Assembly: GCF_010668805.1 (NCBI RefSeq)
Contig: NZ_WUFT01000001.1
Span: 248,001 to 312,000 of the forward strand
DNA: 64,000 bases
Source of the DNA: Rhizobium phaseoli
GTDB lineage: Bacteria; Pseudomonadota; Alphaproteobacteria; Rhizobiales; Rhizobiaceae
Reading direction: 5' to 3'
Shown here one piece after another: positions 49,134 through 62,017 of this stretch; positions within the stretch are counted from its first letter, which is position 1, and each line of letters begins with the position of its first letter. The notes under the pieces are model-generated. The model was not told the origin of the DNA and did not search any database. It was given only the letters and a program-made list of their open reading frames with translations. The position numbers were made by a program, and so were the translations under genes.

Positions 49134-49562
49134 ATGCAGAACGCCAGTTTGCTCGCCATGGCAGGCCTTTTCGCCCTACAATCCGCAACCAGCGCCGTCG
49201 GTCAAGACAGCAGAAGACCTGTCCTTCATCTTCCCAGGCCCGACGCCCGCCTCGCTTACACGGTCCAGACCGTCAGCGTTCGTGCCGGCTGTTTTCCCGA
49301 GCGTCTTCGGGCGGTCCTGTCGCATATCGCCGTAAAAACCGGACGCCGGCCGATGATCACCTCCGGCCTGCGGCCGCATCCCAGCCGCCATGGATCCCTG
49401 CACGGAAAATGCCTGGCGGCCGATATCAGAATGCCGGGCCTGTCGGAGCGCACCATCATCGCAGCCGCCAGAAGCGCGCCTGGCATCGGCGGCATCGGCA
49501 CTTATTGCAACGGCATCGTCCATGTCGACGTCGGACCGCAGCGGCGATGGGTCGATTGTTGA
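49134..49562 (+). CDS. Exported peptidase M15/YcbK-like (murein endopeptidase family) protein
   Basis: This 142-residue exported protein starts with a signal peptide (about 1-23, MAGLFALQSATSAVG). The mature part has GRRPMITSGLRP, HGSLHGKCLAADIRMPG with the zinc-ligand His and Asp, GIGTYCNGIVHVDVGPQRRW with the second His and Asp. This pattern is that of the M15A_3/DUF882 group, to which the murein endopeptidase YcbK (MepK) belongs, so cell-wall cutting or D-Ala hydrolysis is likely. GGAGGGGACC precedes the ATG. The gene is rightward and isolated. Confidence 0.82.
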   Translation: MQNASLLAMAGLFALQSATSAVGQDSRRPVLHLPRPDARLAYTVQTVSVRAGCFPERLRAVLSHIAVKTGRRPMITSGLRPHPSRHGSLHGKCLAADIRMPGLSERTIIAAARSAPGIGGIGTYCNGIVHVDVGPQRRWVDC

Positions 49563-49623
49563 AGCAATCCAGGAAAGTGCTGCTCGGCTTTGCAAATGGC
49601 TGTCCGGTTTGTGCCGGGATTTG

Positions 49624-49752
49624 CCCCTCACCCTCACCCTCTCCCGTAAAAAACGGGGAGAGGGGACGTGCCCCGCGAGAGGTCGGTGAGGTCGCGGCAT
49701 ATCCCCTTCGCCCCGTTTACGGGGGAGAAGGTGCCGGCAGGCGGATGAGGGG
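49624..49752. repeat. RIME-like palindromic element
   Basis: Outer ends are CCCCTCACCC at 49624 and GATGAGGGG at 49752. Inside are CTCTCCCGT-AAAA-ACGGGGAGAG and CCCCGTTTACGGGGGAGAAGG. It is similar in style to the element at 34650 but less regular. It fills the gap between the M15-type gene and murJ. Confidence 0.65.
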
Positions 49753-49776
49753 CAGGTCTCGGCAATCTCCCTAACC

Positions 49777-51357
49777 TCAACCGTCCTTTGCCGGCGCCGG
49801 CTTGCGGTTCAGATTGCGCCGGATCATGCCGAGATTTGCTCCGCCGATCAGGAAGGCGGCGGCGAAATAGACCAGCATGGCAATCGCAATCAGCAGCCCG
49901 AGGGTGCCGATCTTGGTCAGAAGCGGCGCGCCGGAGGCAAGCGAGGGCGCAAAGTGCTGCTTGAGGAAGACGATCGCCGCGCCCATGACGGCTGCGGCGA
50001 CGATCAGCAGAGCGGTGCGTTTTGCCAGCGCCCATTCCCATGTCAGATGGCCGCGGCGCAAAAGCGTGGTGAACAGCAGCACGGTGCTGATCCAGCCGGC
50101 AGTGGCTTCGGCAACGGCGATGCCGGGCGCACCCATATAGGGAAAGAGGGTCAGCGCCGTGGCGCAGTTGGTGGCCACCGCGATTGCCGAAAAGCGCATC
50201 GGCGTCTTGGTGTCCTCACGCGCATAGAAGCCCGGCTGCAGCGCCTTGATCAGCACGAAGGCCGGCAGGCCGATGCCGTAAATCGCCAGGATCGAGCCGA
50301 CGACGGCGGTGTTTTCCTGATGGAAGGCGCCGCGCTCGTAAAGCACGCGGATGATCTCGTCGGAGAGGATCCACAGCGCGAAGGCGGCGGGGATCGTCAG
50401 GAACAGCACGAATTCGATCGAGCGGTTCTGCAGGTTTCCGGCCTCGCGCAGATTGCCGCCCTTCAGCGCCCGGGCAAGTTCCGGCAGCAGAACCACGCCG
50501 ACGGCAACGCCGACGACGCCGAGCGGCAGCTGGTAGATCCGGTCGGCATATTGCAGCGCTGCGATGGCACCCTCGCGCGACGAGGCGATCGCCTGGCCGA
50601 TCAACTGGTTGATCTGGGTGATGCCGCCGGTCACCGCAGCCGGCACCGCCAGGATCAGCAGCCGCTTGACGTTCGGGGTCATCTTCGGGAAGCGGAAACC
50701 GATGCTCATGCCGGCCGCAAGCACGCCGACATAGACGACGGCGAGCTGCAGGACGCCGGCGGCAAGAACGCCAAAGGAGAGATACCAGGCCGTCGTCAGC
50801 GGATCGGCACCGCTATGGAGCGCATAAAACAGCGCCCCGATCATCACCACGTTGAGGAAAACCGGCGCGATGGCCGCGGCGAAGAAATGATGCAGCGAAT
50901 TCAGCATGCCGCTCATCATCGCCGTCAGCGACATGCACATCAGATAGGGAAACATCACCGCCGCCATGCGGATGGTGATCGAGAATTTTTCGGGATCATC
51001 GGCAAAGCCCGGCGCAATGACGAAGCGCACCAAAAGCGGCATGCAAAGCTCCATCACGATGGTGATGAGCAGCAGCACCGAAAACAGCACGCCGAAGACT
51101 TCTTCCGAAAAGCGCTTGGCGCCATCGGTGCCGTTCGCCTCGATCTCCTTGGCAAAAAGCGGCACGAAGGCGGCGTTGAAGGCGCCCTCGGCAAACAGCC
51201 GGCGAAACAGGTTCGGAAAGCGGAAGGCGGCGTAAAAGACGTCGGCCATCGGTCCGGTGCCGAGTGCGGCGGCCATCAGCGTTTCGCGGGCAAAACCGAA
51301 GATGCGGCTGCCGAGGGTGGCGCCGCCAACGGTTGCGAATTTCTTGACGAGGCTCAT
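49777..51357 (-). CDS. murJ: Lipid II flippase MurJ (MviN)
   Basis: This 526-residue inner-membrane protein with about fourteen hydrophobic segments belongs to the MOP superfamily and flips lipid II for peptidoglycan synthesis. Visible landmarks are KFATVGGATLGSRIFGFARETLMAAALG, DVFYAAFRFPNLFRRLFAEGAFNAAFVPLFA, and ALQYADRIYQLPLGVVGVAVGVVLLPELARA. The N-terminal Arg and Asp residues needed for transport are in place. It follows glnD with a gap of 24 bases, consistent with a mutS-glnD-murJ gene order, probably co-transcribed. Confidence 0.95.
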   Translation of the reverse strand: MSLVKKFATVGGATLGSRIFGFARETLMAAALGTGPMADVFYAAFRFPNLFRRLFAEGAFNAAFVPLFAKEIEANGTDGAKRFSEEVFGVLFSVLLLITIVMELCMPLLVRFVIAPGFADDPEKFSITIRMAAVMFPYLMCMSLTAMMSGMLNSLHHFFAAAIAPVFLNVVMIGALFYALHSGADPLTTAWYLSFGVLAAGVLQLAVVYVGVLAAGMSIGFRFPKMTPNVKRLLILAVPAAVTGGITQINQLIGQAIASSREGAIAALQYADRIYQLPLGVVGVAVGVVLLPELARALKGGNLREAGNLQNRSIEFVLFLTIPAAFALWILSDEIIRVLYERGAFHQENTAVVGSILAIYGIGLPAFVLIKALQPGFYAREDTKTPMRFSAIAVATNCATALTLFPYMGAPGIAVAEATAGWISTVLLFTTLLRRGHLTWEWALAKRTALLIVAAAVMGAAIVFLKQHFAPSLASGAPLLTKIGTLGLLIAIAMLVYFAAAFLIGGANLGMIRRNLNRKPAPAKDG

Positions 51358-51381
51358 TCGTGGGGGCTCATGCTTGGTCGC

Positions 51382-54288
51382 TCATGCGGGGGAATCGGCT
51401 TTCTTTTCGGCTGAGGGCAATGTCCGGGCGGTGGCGGCCGGCGCGATGATGCCGGAGGGCATACGCTCGCGCAGCTCGTCTTCCTCCTCGGCCATGACGG
51501 CCTTCATCCGGGCGGTGATGTTGGCGCGCTTGCTGTCGCCGGAGATCTTCTGTCCCACGAGATCGGTAACGTAGAAAGTGTCGATCACCTTCTCGCCGAA
51601 GGTGGTGATGCGGGCCGACTGGATGTCGAGCGACAGGTCGGAGAGCACGGCGGTGATCTCCGACAGCAGTCCCGGCCGGTCGAGGCATTCGACCTCGATG
51701 ACCGTGAACTTGTTCGACAGGCTGTTGGTGATGTTGACCGACGGCGGAATGACGAAGGCCTTGTTCTTCTTGCGGTGGCGCGCGCGCGTGGCGATCACCT
51801 CGGGCAGCCGCTTGCGGCCGGACAGCACGTCCTCGATCATCCGCCCGATCGTCGCGGCCCGGCGCAACTCGTCGGCATCGTCGGCAAATTCGCGGCTGAC
51901 ATGGATGGTGTCGAGCGCCCGCCCGTCCGACGTCGTGAAGATCTGCGCGTCGACGATGTTGGCGCCGGCCGCAGCACAGGCGCCGGCGATGACGGCGAGC
52001 AGGCGCGGATGGTCGGGCGACAGCACGGTGATCTCGGTGATCGCATGGAAACTGTCGGTGCGCACCGTGGTGGCGAGCGCCTGGCCGGATTTGTCGGCAT
52101 GGCGGATGAAGTGGGCGTGGCGGATCTGGTCTTCCAGCGGCACGGAGAGCAGATAGGGCTGGTAGTGCAGCTTGGTATAGGTGTTGCGGTCCTTCTGGCT
52201 CCAGTCGGCCAGTGCCGAATGCAGCGCCTCGGCGGCGGCGCCGGCGCGCTCCTTGCGGGAGACCTCCGAAAAACCGCCGGCGAGCAGCAGCTCGGTTTCG
52301 TAATAGAGCGTGCGCAGCAACTGGCCCTTCCAACCGTTCCAGACGCCCGGACCGACGGCGCGGATATCGCAGATCGTCAGGATCAACAGCATCTTCAACC
52401 GGTCGAGCGACTGGACGCGGTCGGCGAAATCGGTGATCGTCTTACGGTCGGTGAGGTCGCGGGTCTGCGCCACCATCGACATGGTCAGATGTTCCTCGAT
52501 CAGCCAGACGACGATTTCCGTCTGCTTCTGCGACAGGCCGAAGCGGCTGCACAGCTTGCGGGCGACGCGGGCGCCGGCGATCGAGTGATCCTCCTGGCGG
52601 CCCTTGGCGATGTCGTGCAGCAGAACGGCGACATAAAGCGCCTCGCGATCCTCGATGCCTGAGAACAGCTTGTTGGCGAGCGGATGCAGATCCTCGGAGC
52701 GTCCCTGGTCGATCTCGGAGAGAACGTCGACGGTGCGGAGCAGATGTTCGTCGACCGTATAGTGGTGATACATGTTGAACTGCATCATCGCGACGATCTT
52801 GCCGAATTCGGGAATGAAGCGGCCGAGCACGCCGGCCTCGTTCATCCGCCGCAGGATGAGCGCCGGATCGCGCTTCGACGTCAGGATCGACATGAACAGG
52901 CGGTTCGCCTCGTCGTTTTCCCGCAGATTATTATCGATCAGCGCCAGCGAACGGGTGACGCGTTTCAGCGCATCCGGGTGGAATTCCAGCCCGTTGATGT
53001 CGGCGACGTGAAAGAGCCGGAGGATGCTGACCGGATCGCGTTTGAAGACCTCCGCGTCGGCAAGCGCGATGCGGCCGCGGTCCTCGACGAATTCGACGCT
53101 GCCGGCGATCTTGCGATTGCGATGGGTGAAGCGGCTGATGACGCCGGTCAGGCCCGGGATCGACTTCGCCTGCTGGTCTTCGAGCGCGGCGCAGAGGATG
53201 CGGGTCAGATCGCCGACATCCTTGGCGACGAGGAAATAGTGCTTCATGAAGCGCTCGACCGCCGAAAGGCCGGGGCGGGTGTGATAGCCGAAGGCCTCAG
53301 CGATCTCGCGCTGGATGTCGAAGGACAGCCGTTCCTCGGCCTTGCCGGTGAGGAAGTGCATATGGCAGCGCACCGCCCAGAGAAAATCGTCGGCTTTCTC
53401 GAGCAGACGGTATTCGTGCTTCGAGAGCACGCCGAGCTTGACCAGTTCCGCCTGGTCGCGCACGTGATAATAATATTTCGAGATCCAGAACAGCGTGTGC
53501 AGGTCGCGAAGCCCGCCCTTGCCTTCCTTGACGTTCGGTTCGACGAGATAGCGCGTATCGCCCGCCTTGCGGTGGCGCTCGTCGCGCTCGGCAAGCTTGG
53601 CAGCGATGAATTCCGGGCCGGTGCCGGTGACGATTTCCTTGTCGAAGCGGGTCTCGAGCTCGGTTTCCAGCCGTTGCAGGCCGCAGATATAGCGCATCTC
53701 CAGGATGGCGGTGCGGATCGTCATGTCGGATTTGGAAAGCGCGATGCATTCCTCCACCGTGCGGGTGGCGTGGCCGACCTTGAAGCCCATGTCCCAGAGC
53801 ACGTAGAGCATGAATTCGACCGCCTTGTGCGTCTCCTCCGCCGGCCTCGGCGTGAAGAGGAAAAGCAGGTCGATATCGGAGCCGGGGGCCAGCGTGTCGC
53901 GGCCGTAGCCGCCGACGGCGGTGACCGCGAACTTGTCCTTCTGCTGCGGAAAGATATGGGCGGTGGCGAAATTGTAGAGGACGGTGATGATCTGGTCCTG
54001 CAGCCAGGAAATCCGGTAGGCGCAATTCAGCCCGCCGCCGTCGGCCATCAATGCGGCCCGCGCCTTCTGCCGGCCTTCGGTGCTTGCCTTTTTCAAAACG
54101 GCGAGAAGATCGGCGCGCAGCACGTCGGGCCGGTTGCGGTTGGCCTCGCCGACGGCATCGCACTGCTTCTGCAACAGTTCGACGTCAAGGATATGGGAAA
54201 AATCAAGCTCGCGCATCGCTGTCGCCGGGGCGGTTTCCTGTTCATGCCGGACGGCCTGATCCTGGCTCGCCTCGTGTTTCGTCTGCAT
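51382..54288 (-). CDS. glnD: PII uridylyltransferase / uridylyl-removing enzyme
   Basis: This 968-residue sensor of nitrogen status modifies and demodifies PII. The N-terminal nucleotidyltransferase has [24 protein letters not shown] with the catalytic G-S-x-D-x-D. An HD domain with [24 protein letters not shown] removes uridylyl groups. Two ACT domains ([31 protein letters not shown] and [25 protein letters not shown]) form the C-terminus and sense glutamine. Length matches rhizobial homologues. An internal start at residue 25 is possible. It lies downstream of mutS and a small ORF. Confidence 0.97.
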   Translation of the reverse strand: MQTKHEASQDQAVRHEQETAPATAMRELDFSHILDVELLQKQCDAVGEANRNRPDVLRADLLAVLKKASTEGRQKARAALMADGGGLNCAYRISWLQDQIITVLYNFATAHIFPQQKDKFAVTAVGGYGRDTLAPGSDIDLLFLFTPRPAEETHKAVEFMLYVLWDMGFKVGHATRTVEECIALSKSDMTIRTAILEMRYICGLQRLETELETRFDKEIVTGTGPEFIAAKLAERDERHRKAGDTRYLVEPNVKEGKGGLRDLHTLFWISKYYYHVRDQAELVKLGVLSKHEYRLLEKADDFLWAVRCHMHFLTGKAEERLSFDIQREIAEAFGYHTRPGLSAVERFMKHYFLVAKDVGDLTRILCAALEDQQAKSIPGLTGVISRFTHRNRKIAGSVEFVEDRGRIALADAEVFKRDPVSILRLFHVADINGLEFHPDALKRVTRSLALIDNNLRENDEANRLFMSILTSKRDPALILRRMNEAGVLGRFIPEFGKIVAMMQFNMYHHYTVDEHLLRTVDVLSEIDQGRSEDLHPLANKLFSGIEDREALYVAVLLHDIAKGRQEDHSIAGARVARKLCSRFGLSQKQTEIVVWLIEEHLTMSMVAQTRDLTDRKTITDFADRVQSLDRLKMLLILTICDIRAVGPGVWNGWKGQLLRTLYYETELLLAGGFSEVSRKERAGAAAEALHSALADWSQKDRNTYTKLHYQPYLLSVPLEDQIRHAHFIRHADKSGQALATTVRTDSFHAITEITVLSPDHPRLLAVIAGACAAAGANIVDAQIFTTSDGRALDTIHVSREFADDADELRRAATIGRMIEDVLSGRKRLPEVIATRARHRKKNKAFVIPPSVNITNSLSNKFTVIEVECLDRPGLLSEITAVLSDLSLDIQSARITTFGEKVIDTFYVTDLVGQKISGDSKRANITARMKAVMAEEEDELRERMPSGIIAPAATARTLPSAEKKADSPA

Positions 54289-54395
54289 GCGCTATAATCC
54301 CTTTATCAGGCGATTGACACGCGCCCTCATACTGCAAGAACCTTTAAATTTGGCGAAATGGTGTTGGTCAGCCGCGCGACGGCTTTCCTGAAAAC

Positions 54396-54671
54396 TCAGG
54401 TGGTGGCCCGCGCATTCAGCAAATGCAGCACCTGCCGTGTCTCTCTCATGATCTCCTCAAGCGACTGCCGGTCGCATTCGCGATAACCGGCCTTGGCGAT
54501 CGACGTTCCGAGCTCCGAGATCATAGCGCAACAGCGGGTAATTTTCAGCATGCCGATCGGCGACGTCCAGCCGCGCGCATTGCGGTCGGCGTCGGCGCGC
54601 CGCATCGTATCGAGCATCGAGCAGATGAGCGAGAGGCGCTCCGTTTCGCGAACCAGCTTTTCCATGAACAT
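54396..54671 (-). CDS. Small conserved-looking protein downstream of mutS
   Basis: This is a 91-residue reading frame beginning MFMEKLVRETERLSLICSML and ending with a helical QVLHLLNARATT tail. It is mostly alpha-helical, with two Cys residues (C46, C67 by rough count) and no signal peptide. It starts 14 bases after the mutS stop on the same strand, so it is probably co-transcribed. The ATG two codons on (54665) is the other possible start. I do not recognise the family; it could be a real small protein or a tolerated open frame. Confidence 0.6.
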   Translation of the reverse strand: MFMEKLVRETERLSLICSMLDTMRRADADRNARGWTSPIGMLKITRCCAMISELGTSIAKAGYRECDRQSLEEIMRETRQVLHLLNARATT

Positions 54672-54685
54672 CGCGTGCCGCTGCC

Positions 54686-57412
<2,727 letters not shown>

Positions 57413-57525
57413 GGAGGTGCAGTTTTTCCCAAAAAAACAGGTGCCAACCCTATCCGCGCGCCGCTATAGATGACAACAGCATTTGAGGAAGAGCAAAGCG
57501 TCGCCCACAGGACGTTGGAGGATTT

Positions 57526-59811
57526 ATGCCCGATATCGATAATAAGAACCGGCCAACGACATCTGTTACCGACCAGGAGGCGCTCGAATTTCACGCCATG
57601 GGCCGCCCAGGGAAACTGGAGGTCGTCCCGACCAAGCCGATGGCGACGCAGCGCGACCTCTCGCTTGCCTATTCGCCGGGTGTCGCCGTGCCGGTCAAGG
57701 CGATCGCCGCCGACCCGCAGACGGCCTATGATTACACCGCGCGCGGCAACATGGTCGCGGTCATTTCCAACGGCACGGCAATCCTCGGCCTCGGCAATCT
57801 CGGCGCCCTGGCTTCCAAGCCGGTCATGGAAGGCAAGGCGGTGCTGTTCAAGCGCTTTGCCGACGTCGATTCCATCGATCTTGAGATCGATACGGAAAAT
57901 GTCGACGAGTTCATCAATTGCGTGCGCTTCCTCGGCCCCTCCTTCGGCGGCATCAACCTCGAAGATATCAAGGCGCCGGATTGTTTCGTCATCGAAAGCC
58001 GGCTGCGCGAGCTGATGGATATTCCCGTCTTCCACGACGACCAGCATGGAACGGCAATCATCGCCGCCGCCGGCCTGATCAACGCGCTGGAGCTGACCGG
58101 CCGCGACCTGAAGACCACCAAGCTCGTCTGCAACGGCGCCGGTGCTGCGGCGATCGCCTGCATCGAGCTCATCAAGGCGATGGGCTTTGCGCCCGAGAAC
58201 ATCATCCTCTGCGACACCAAGGGCGTCATCTACCAGGGTCGCACCGAGGGCATGAACCAGTGGAAATCGGCGCATGCGGCAAAGACCGACACGCGCACGC
58301 TGGAGGAGGCGATGGAGGGCGCCGACGTCGTTTTCGGCCTGTCGCAGAAGGGCGCGTTTTCGGCCGAGATGATCCGCTCGATGGCCGAGCGGCCGATCAT
58401 CTTCGCGATGGCCAATCCCGATCCCGAGATCACCCCGGAAGAGGTGGCCCGCATCCGCGATGACGCCATCATGGCCACCGGCCGTTCGGACTATCCGAAC
58501 CAGGTCAACAACGTCCTCGGTTTTCCCTATATTTTCCGCGGCGCTCTCGATGTCCGGGCCTCCACAATCAACGACGCGATGAAGATCGCCGCCGTCAAGG
58601 CGCTGGCAAACCTTGCCCGTGAGGATGTGCCCGATGACGTGGTGGCCGCCTATCAGGGCAACCGGCCGCGTTTCGGGTCGCAATACATCATCCCCGTTCC
58701 CTTCGATCCGCGGCTGATCTCGGCGATACCGGTCGCGGTCGCTGAAGCGGCGATCGAAAGCGGCGTCGCCCGCAAGGTCATCACCGATATGGCGGGTTAC
58801 GCCCGTGAGCTTTCGGCGCGCCGCGATCCGATCGCCTCGACCTTGGCACGGCTCTACGAGCGTGTGCGCCGGCACCCGAAGCGGATCGTCTTTGCCGAGG
58901 CCGAGGAGGAACAGGTCCTGCGCGCCGCGATGTCCTACGCCAACCAGCAGCTCGGCACCGCCATCCTGCTCGGCCGCGAGGACCTGATCCGGGCAACGGC
59001 GGAACGCGCCGGCATCGATCTCAACCGGCCGGGCCTCGAAATCGTCAATGCCCGTATTTCGACCCGGGTCGAGGCCTATATCGACTATCTCTATGCCAGG
59101 CTGCAGCGCCAGGGTTACCTCTACCGCGACGCCCAGCGGCTGATCCACAACGACCGCAACCATTTTGCCGCTACCATGGTGGCACTCGGCGACGCCGACG
59201 GCATGGTGACGGGCATCACGCGCAATTATTCGACGGCGCTCGAAGATGTGCGCCGCTGCATCGACAAGAAGCCCGGCCACCGCATCATCGGCGTATCGCT
59301 GGCGCTCTGCCGCGGCCGCACGGTCTTCGTGGCCGATACCGCCGTACACGACATGCCGACGGCCGAGGAGCTTGCCGATATCGCCGAGGAGGCCGCGGGT
59401 CTGGCGCGGCGCATGGGGTATCCGCCGCGCGTCGCCCTGCTCGCCTATTCCACCTTCGGCCATCCCTCCGGCGAACGCTCCGAGCGGGTGCGCGAGGCGG
59501 TGAAAATCCTCGACAAGCGCCGCGTCGATTTCGAATATGACGGCGAGATGGCCGCCGACGTCGCTCTGAACCGCAAGGTGATGGAGCAATATCCGTTCTG
59601 CCGCCTGTCCGGTCCTGCCAACGTGCTGGTCATGCCGGCTTTCCACTCGGCCTCGATCTCGACCAAGATGCTGCAGGAGCTCGGCGGCTCCACGGTCATC
59701 GGCCCGATCCTCGTCGGCGTCGACAAGCCGGTGCAGATCACCTCGATGGGCGCGAAGGACAGCGACATCGTGAACATGGCGGCGATCGCCGCTTATGGCG
59801 CCGGTTCGTAA
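57526..59811 (+). CDS. tme: NADP-dependent malic enzyme with C-terminal phosphotransacetylase-like domain
   Basis: This 761-residue protein converts malate to pyruvate. The malic enzyme part (1-430) has LAYSPGVAVPV, GNMVAVISNGTAILGLGN, IPVFHDDQHGTAIIAAAGL with metal ligands and CNGAGAAAIACIEL for NAD(P). The C-terminal part (about 445-761) resembles phosphate acetyltransferase: RIVFAEAEEEQVLRAAMSYANQQLGTAILLGR, GPANVLVMPAFHSASISTKML. That domain usually acts as a regulator. GGAGGATTT precedes the ATG. Its location beside mutS and near olsB matches Sinorhizobium tme (recalled, not checked); the alternative, NAD-dependent dme, cannot be ruled out. Confidence 0.93.
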   Translation: MPDIDNKNRPTTSVTDQEALEFHAMGRPGKLEVVPTKPMATQRDLSLAYSPGVAVPVKAIAADPQTAYDYTARGNMVAVISNGTAILGLGNLGALASKPVMEGKAVLFKRFADVDSIDLEIDTENVDEFINCVRFLGPSFGGINLEDIKAPDCFVIESRLRELMDIPVFHDDQHGTAIIAAAGLINALELTGRDLKTTKLVCNGAGAAAIACIELIKAMGFAPENIILCDTKGVIYQGRTEGMNQWKSAHAAKTDTRTLEEAMEGADVVFGLSQKGAFSAEMIRSMAERPIIFAMANPDPEITPEEVARIRDDAIMATGRSDYPNQVNNVLGFPYIFRGALDVRASTINDAMKIAAVKALANLAREDVPDDVVAAYQGNRPRFGSQYIIPVPFDPRLISAIPVAVAEAAIESGVARKVITDMAGYARELSARRDPIASTLARLYERVRRHPKRIVFAEAEEEQVLRAAMSYANQQLGTAILLGREDLIRATAERAGIDLNRPGLEIVNARISTRVEAYIDYLYARLQRQGYLYRDAQRLIHNDRNHFAATMVALGDADGMVTGITRNYSTALEDVRRCIDKKPGHRIIGVSLALCRGRTVFVADTAVHDMPTAEELADIAEEAAGLARRMGYPPRVALLAYSTFGHPSGERSERVREAVKILDKRRVDFEYDGEMAADVALNRKVMEQYPFCRLSGPANVLVMPAFHSASISTKMLQELGGSTVIGPILVGVDKPVQITSMGAKDSDIVNMAAIAAYGAGS

Positions 59812-59842
59812 ACTCGCTCTGCCTCCGATATGAGACGGCATT

Positions 59843-59884
59843 CTGTGCCCGGCCGACAACATGTCGGCCGGGCACAGCCTTTTG
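59843..59884 (+). terminator. Terminator of the malic enzyme gene
   Basis: CTGTGCCCGGCCGAC and GTCGGCCGGGCACAG form a perfect 15-bp stem with an AACAT loop. CCTTTTG follows. This is the strongest hairpin terminator in the window, 31 bases past the stop. Confidence 0.92.
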
Positions 59885-59998
59885 TGGCTTATTCACCGAG
59901 GACATGGTTGAAAGGGTTAACCTGATAAGTCATACTTTTGATGCGGCAATCTTATGCGGGCGGCATAATCAAATATTTCATCAGCCCTTTGAGTTCCC

Positions 59999-60985
59999 AT
60001 GTTGGAAAATGCATCCGTCAATTTCATCGCCCGATTTCAGGGGGCAACTTTCGACCATATGGTCGAGGCTCTGACCAAGGGGTTCGGTTCGTTCGACGCA
60101 TGGCGCAATGGTCGAGAGAAACCCCTCGACTGGAAGGTCGGGTTTTGGGGTGATGAGAGGTTGTCGCTGGTCAGCAACCAGGATTCCGGCGGCTGGGGTG
60201 CAAGAACTGCACATGGGACGGAAACTCTGGCAGTCATCGTTCCGCGCACTGGTGCCCTCGACGTAGCGTTTGGTCGGACTGTGGCCGAAGCGACCCCCGG
60301 GCGGCTGTTATTGTCGAACAATCTTGAGCCGGAACGGGTTTCCGTGAGGGCAGCACCTCACCGGTCAGACACACTCAGTCTGAGCTGGGCGATCATCGCT
60401 CAGGCCGTCGCCGCCGTATTGGAGACCCCGCTGATCGGGCCAATGGACTTGGCGCCGGTCGTCGAACGTTCCACCGCAGCGGGACAGTTGATCGGCAATC
60501 TCGCCCAAACGATGATCATCGGCATGCGCAATGACGGCCCGCTGCTTCGCTCGCCAATTGCCATGTCTAACCTGATCCAGGCGTTTGCCGATCTGGTGGT
60601 GCGCTTGGTTCCTCATCGGCTCTCGCATCTCCTCGACAAGAAAATCCATCTGATCGCGCCGCGGCAAGTCCGTTGTGCAATTGAATTTATGCATGCGAAT
60701 ATCGCACAGCCGGTGACGATGCAGAGTGTCGCAGAGGCGGCGGGCATTTCCATTCGCTCTCTTGAAGTCAGTTTTCGTGCCTTCAAGGGAACCACACCGT
60801 CTGTCTACTTCAGGACGATTCGCCTGCAAGCGGTCCGAGAGGATCTACGCGATCCTTCAAACCGGCAGTCGTTGCGGGACATCTGCTTGAAGTGGGGGTT
60901 CGTTCACTTTGGCCGTTTTGCGGCAACCTATCGGGCGGCATATGGAGAGAACCCGTCGGACACGAGAAGGCGCTTCGATATATGA
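59999..60985 (+). CDS. AraC-family transcriptional regulator
   Basis: This 328-residue regulator has two C-terminal helix-turn-helix units: IAQPVTMQSVAEAAGISIRSLEVSFRAFKGTTPSVYFRTIRLQAVREDL and QSLRDICLKWGFVHFGRFAATYRAAYGENPSDTRRRF. The N-terminal 220 residues resemble the AraC-like ligand domain with no clear metal or known ligand motif. It looks less GC-rich than its neighbours and separates the malic enzyme from olsB. No adjacent target gene is obvious; the next plus-strand gene would be beyond the window. Confidence 0.88.
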   Translation: MLENASVNFIARFQGATFDHMVEALTKGFGSFDAWRNGREKPLDWKVGFWGDERLSLVSNQDSGGWGARTAHGTETLAVIVPRTGALDVAFGRTVAEATPGRLLLSNNLEPERVSVRAAPHRSDTLSLSWAIIAQAVAAVLETPLIGPMDLAPVVERSTAAGQLIGNLAQTMIIGMRNDGPLLRSPIAMSNLIQAFADLVVRLVPHRLSHLLDKKIHLIAPRQVRCAIEFMHANIAQPVTMQSVAEAAGISIRSLEVSFRAFKGTTPSVYFRTIRLQAVREDLRDPSNRQSLRDICLKWGFVHFGRFAATYRAAYGENPSDTRRRFDI

Positions 60986-61010
60986 GGGCGCGCCATCGGA
61001 GAGCCTAAAG

Positions 61011-61045
61011 CGCTTCGCGATCTCTCCGTTCTAGCTCGCGAAGCG
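61011..61045. terminator. Hairpin at the AraC / olsB junction
   Basis: CGCTTCGCGA (61011-61020) and TCGCGAAGCG (61036-61045) are a perfect 10-base inverted repeat that spans the olsB stop codon. Only a weak T-run follows on the olsB side, CTTTAGG. It may serve both convergent genes. Confidence 0.5.
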
Positions 61046-61909
61046 GCCGGCGTCGGCGCCATAATAGTTGAGGTAGCGGTCGGAAATGCTGGAGATCGGC
61101 AGTACGATCAGCACGTCGGTCGTGTTGAAGGCATGATCGACAACGGCGCTGGAGCCGACCATCGCGCCAAGGCGCATATAACCCTTGATCAGCGGCGGCA
61201 GCGCCATCAGCGCCCGCTTCGGGTTGACCGCTTCGACCGGCATCAGGTCCATATTGCGGGCGAGATGCGGCAGTGCGCTGACGGCCCATTCGTTCTTCGC
61301 CAGCACATTATGGTAGAGGAAAGACAGCGCCAGCGCATGGCTCTCCAGATAGACGCCGGGGAAAGAGGCGCAGCCGAACATGGCGCTGACGCCGTGCTTC
61401 AGCGCATAGGCCCAGTTGCCCTGCCACAGCAACTCGACGGTGCGCTTGGTGCGGTATTCCGGCAGCACGCAGGAACGGCCAAGCTCCATGAAACGCTTGT
61501 CCGGATGTTTGGCAATGAGGCTCTCGATCTCGAATTCGGAAGCCGAGTAAAAACCGCCATTGGCGATGGCGACATCCTGGCGCAGCAGCCGGTAGGTGCC
61601 GACGATCTGGTCTTCCGGATCACCTTCGATCGTGCGGTCGAGAACGAGAAGATGGTCACAGAAGGCGTCATAGGCATCGACATCGCGCTGGCGGCGCATG
61701 GCGTCAAGCGGCAGCTGTGCCTTCATTTCGTTGACGAAGACGCGGTAGCGCACGGCCTGGGCGGCATCGATCTCGCGCGCCGTGCGGGCGAGGCGGGTTT
61801 CCAGATTGCCGATGCGGCCGAGGATATCGCCGTCCTTCTGCACAGCCGCCGTCGAGGGCGGTGCAGCCTCGGCGGTAGTGTCACGATTCAGGATGTCGAT
61901 GGCGGACAT
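61031..61909 (-). CDS. olsB: L-ornithine N-alpha-acyltransferase (OlsB)
   Basis: This 292-residue GNAT-fold acyltransferase adds a 3-hydroxyacyl chain from ACP to ornithine, the first step of ornithine-lipid synthesis. Motifs include QAVRYRVFVNEMKAQL, CDHLLVLDRTIEGDPEDQIVGTYRLLRQ, FMELGRSCVLPEYRTKRTVELLWQGNW and GCASFPGVY, typical of the OlsB/PlsC-like GNAT hemolysin family. The reaction is membrane-associated though the protein has no helix. Its second-step partner, olsA, lies at 43490. Its own promoter region is upstream to the right. Confidence 0.9.
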   Translation of the reverse strand: MSAIDILNRDTTAEAAPPSTAAVQKDGDILGRIGNLETRLARTAREIDAAQAVRYRVFVNEMKAQLPLDAMRRQRDVDAYDAFCDHLLVLDRTIEGDPEDQIVGTYRLLRQDVAIANGGFYSASEFEIESLIAKHPDKRFMELGRSCVLPEYRTKRTVELLWQGNWAYALKHGVSAMFGCASFPGVYLESHALALSFLYHNVLAKNEWAVSALPHLARNMDLMPVEAVNPKRALMALPPLIKGYMRLGAMVGSSAVVDHAFNTTDVLIVLPISSISDRYLNYYGADAGRFAS

Positions 61910-62017
61910 GACGATTCTCCCGTTGCCGGCTTATCGACGCCATAAAACACTTCTCTGCGACAAGAAAGTGACATATTGGATTTCCCAGCGCAAGACGCAT
62001 GCCGGCCCCGCGGCACG

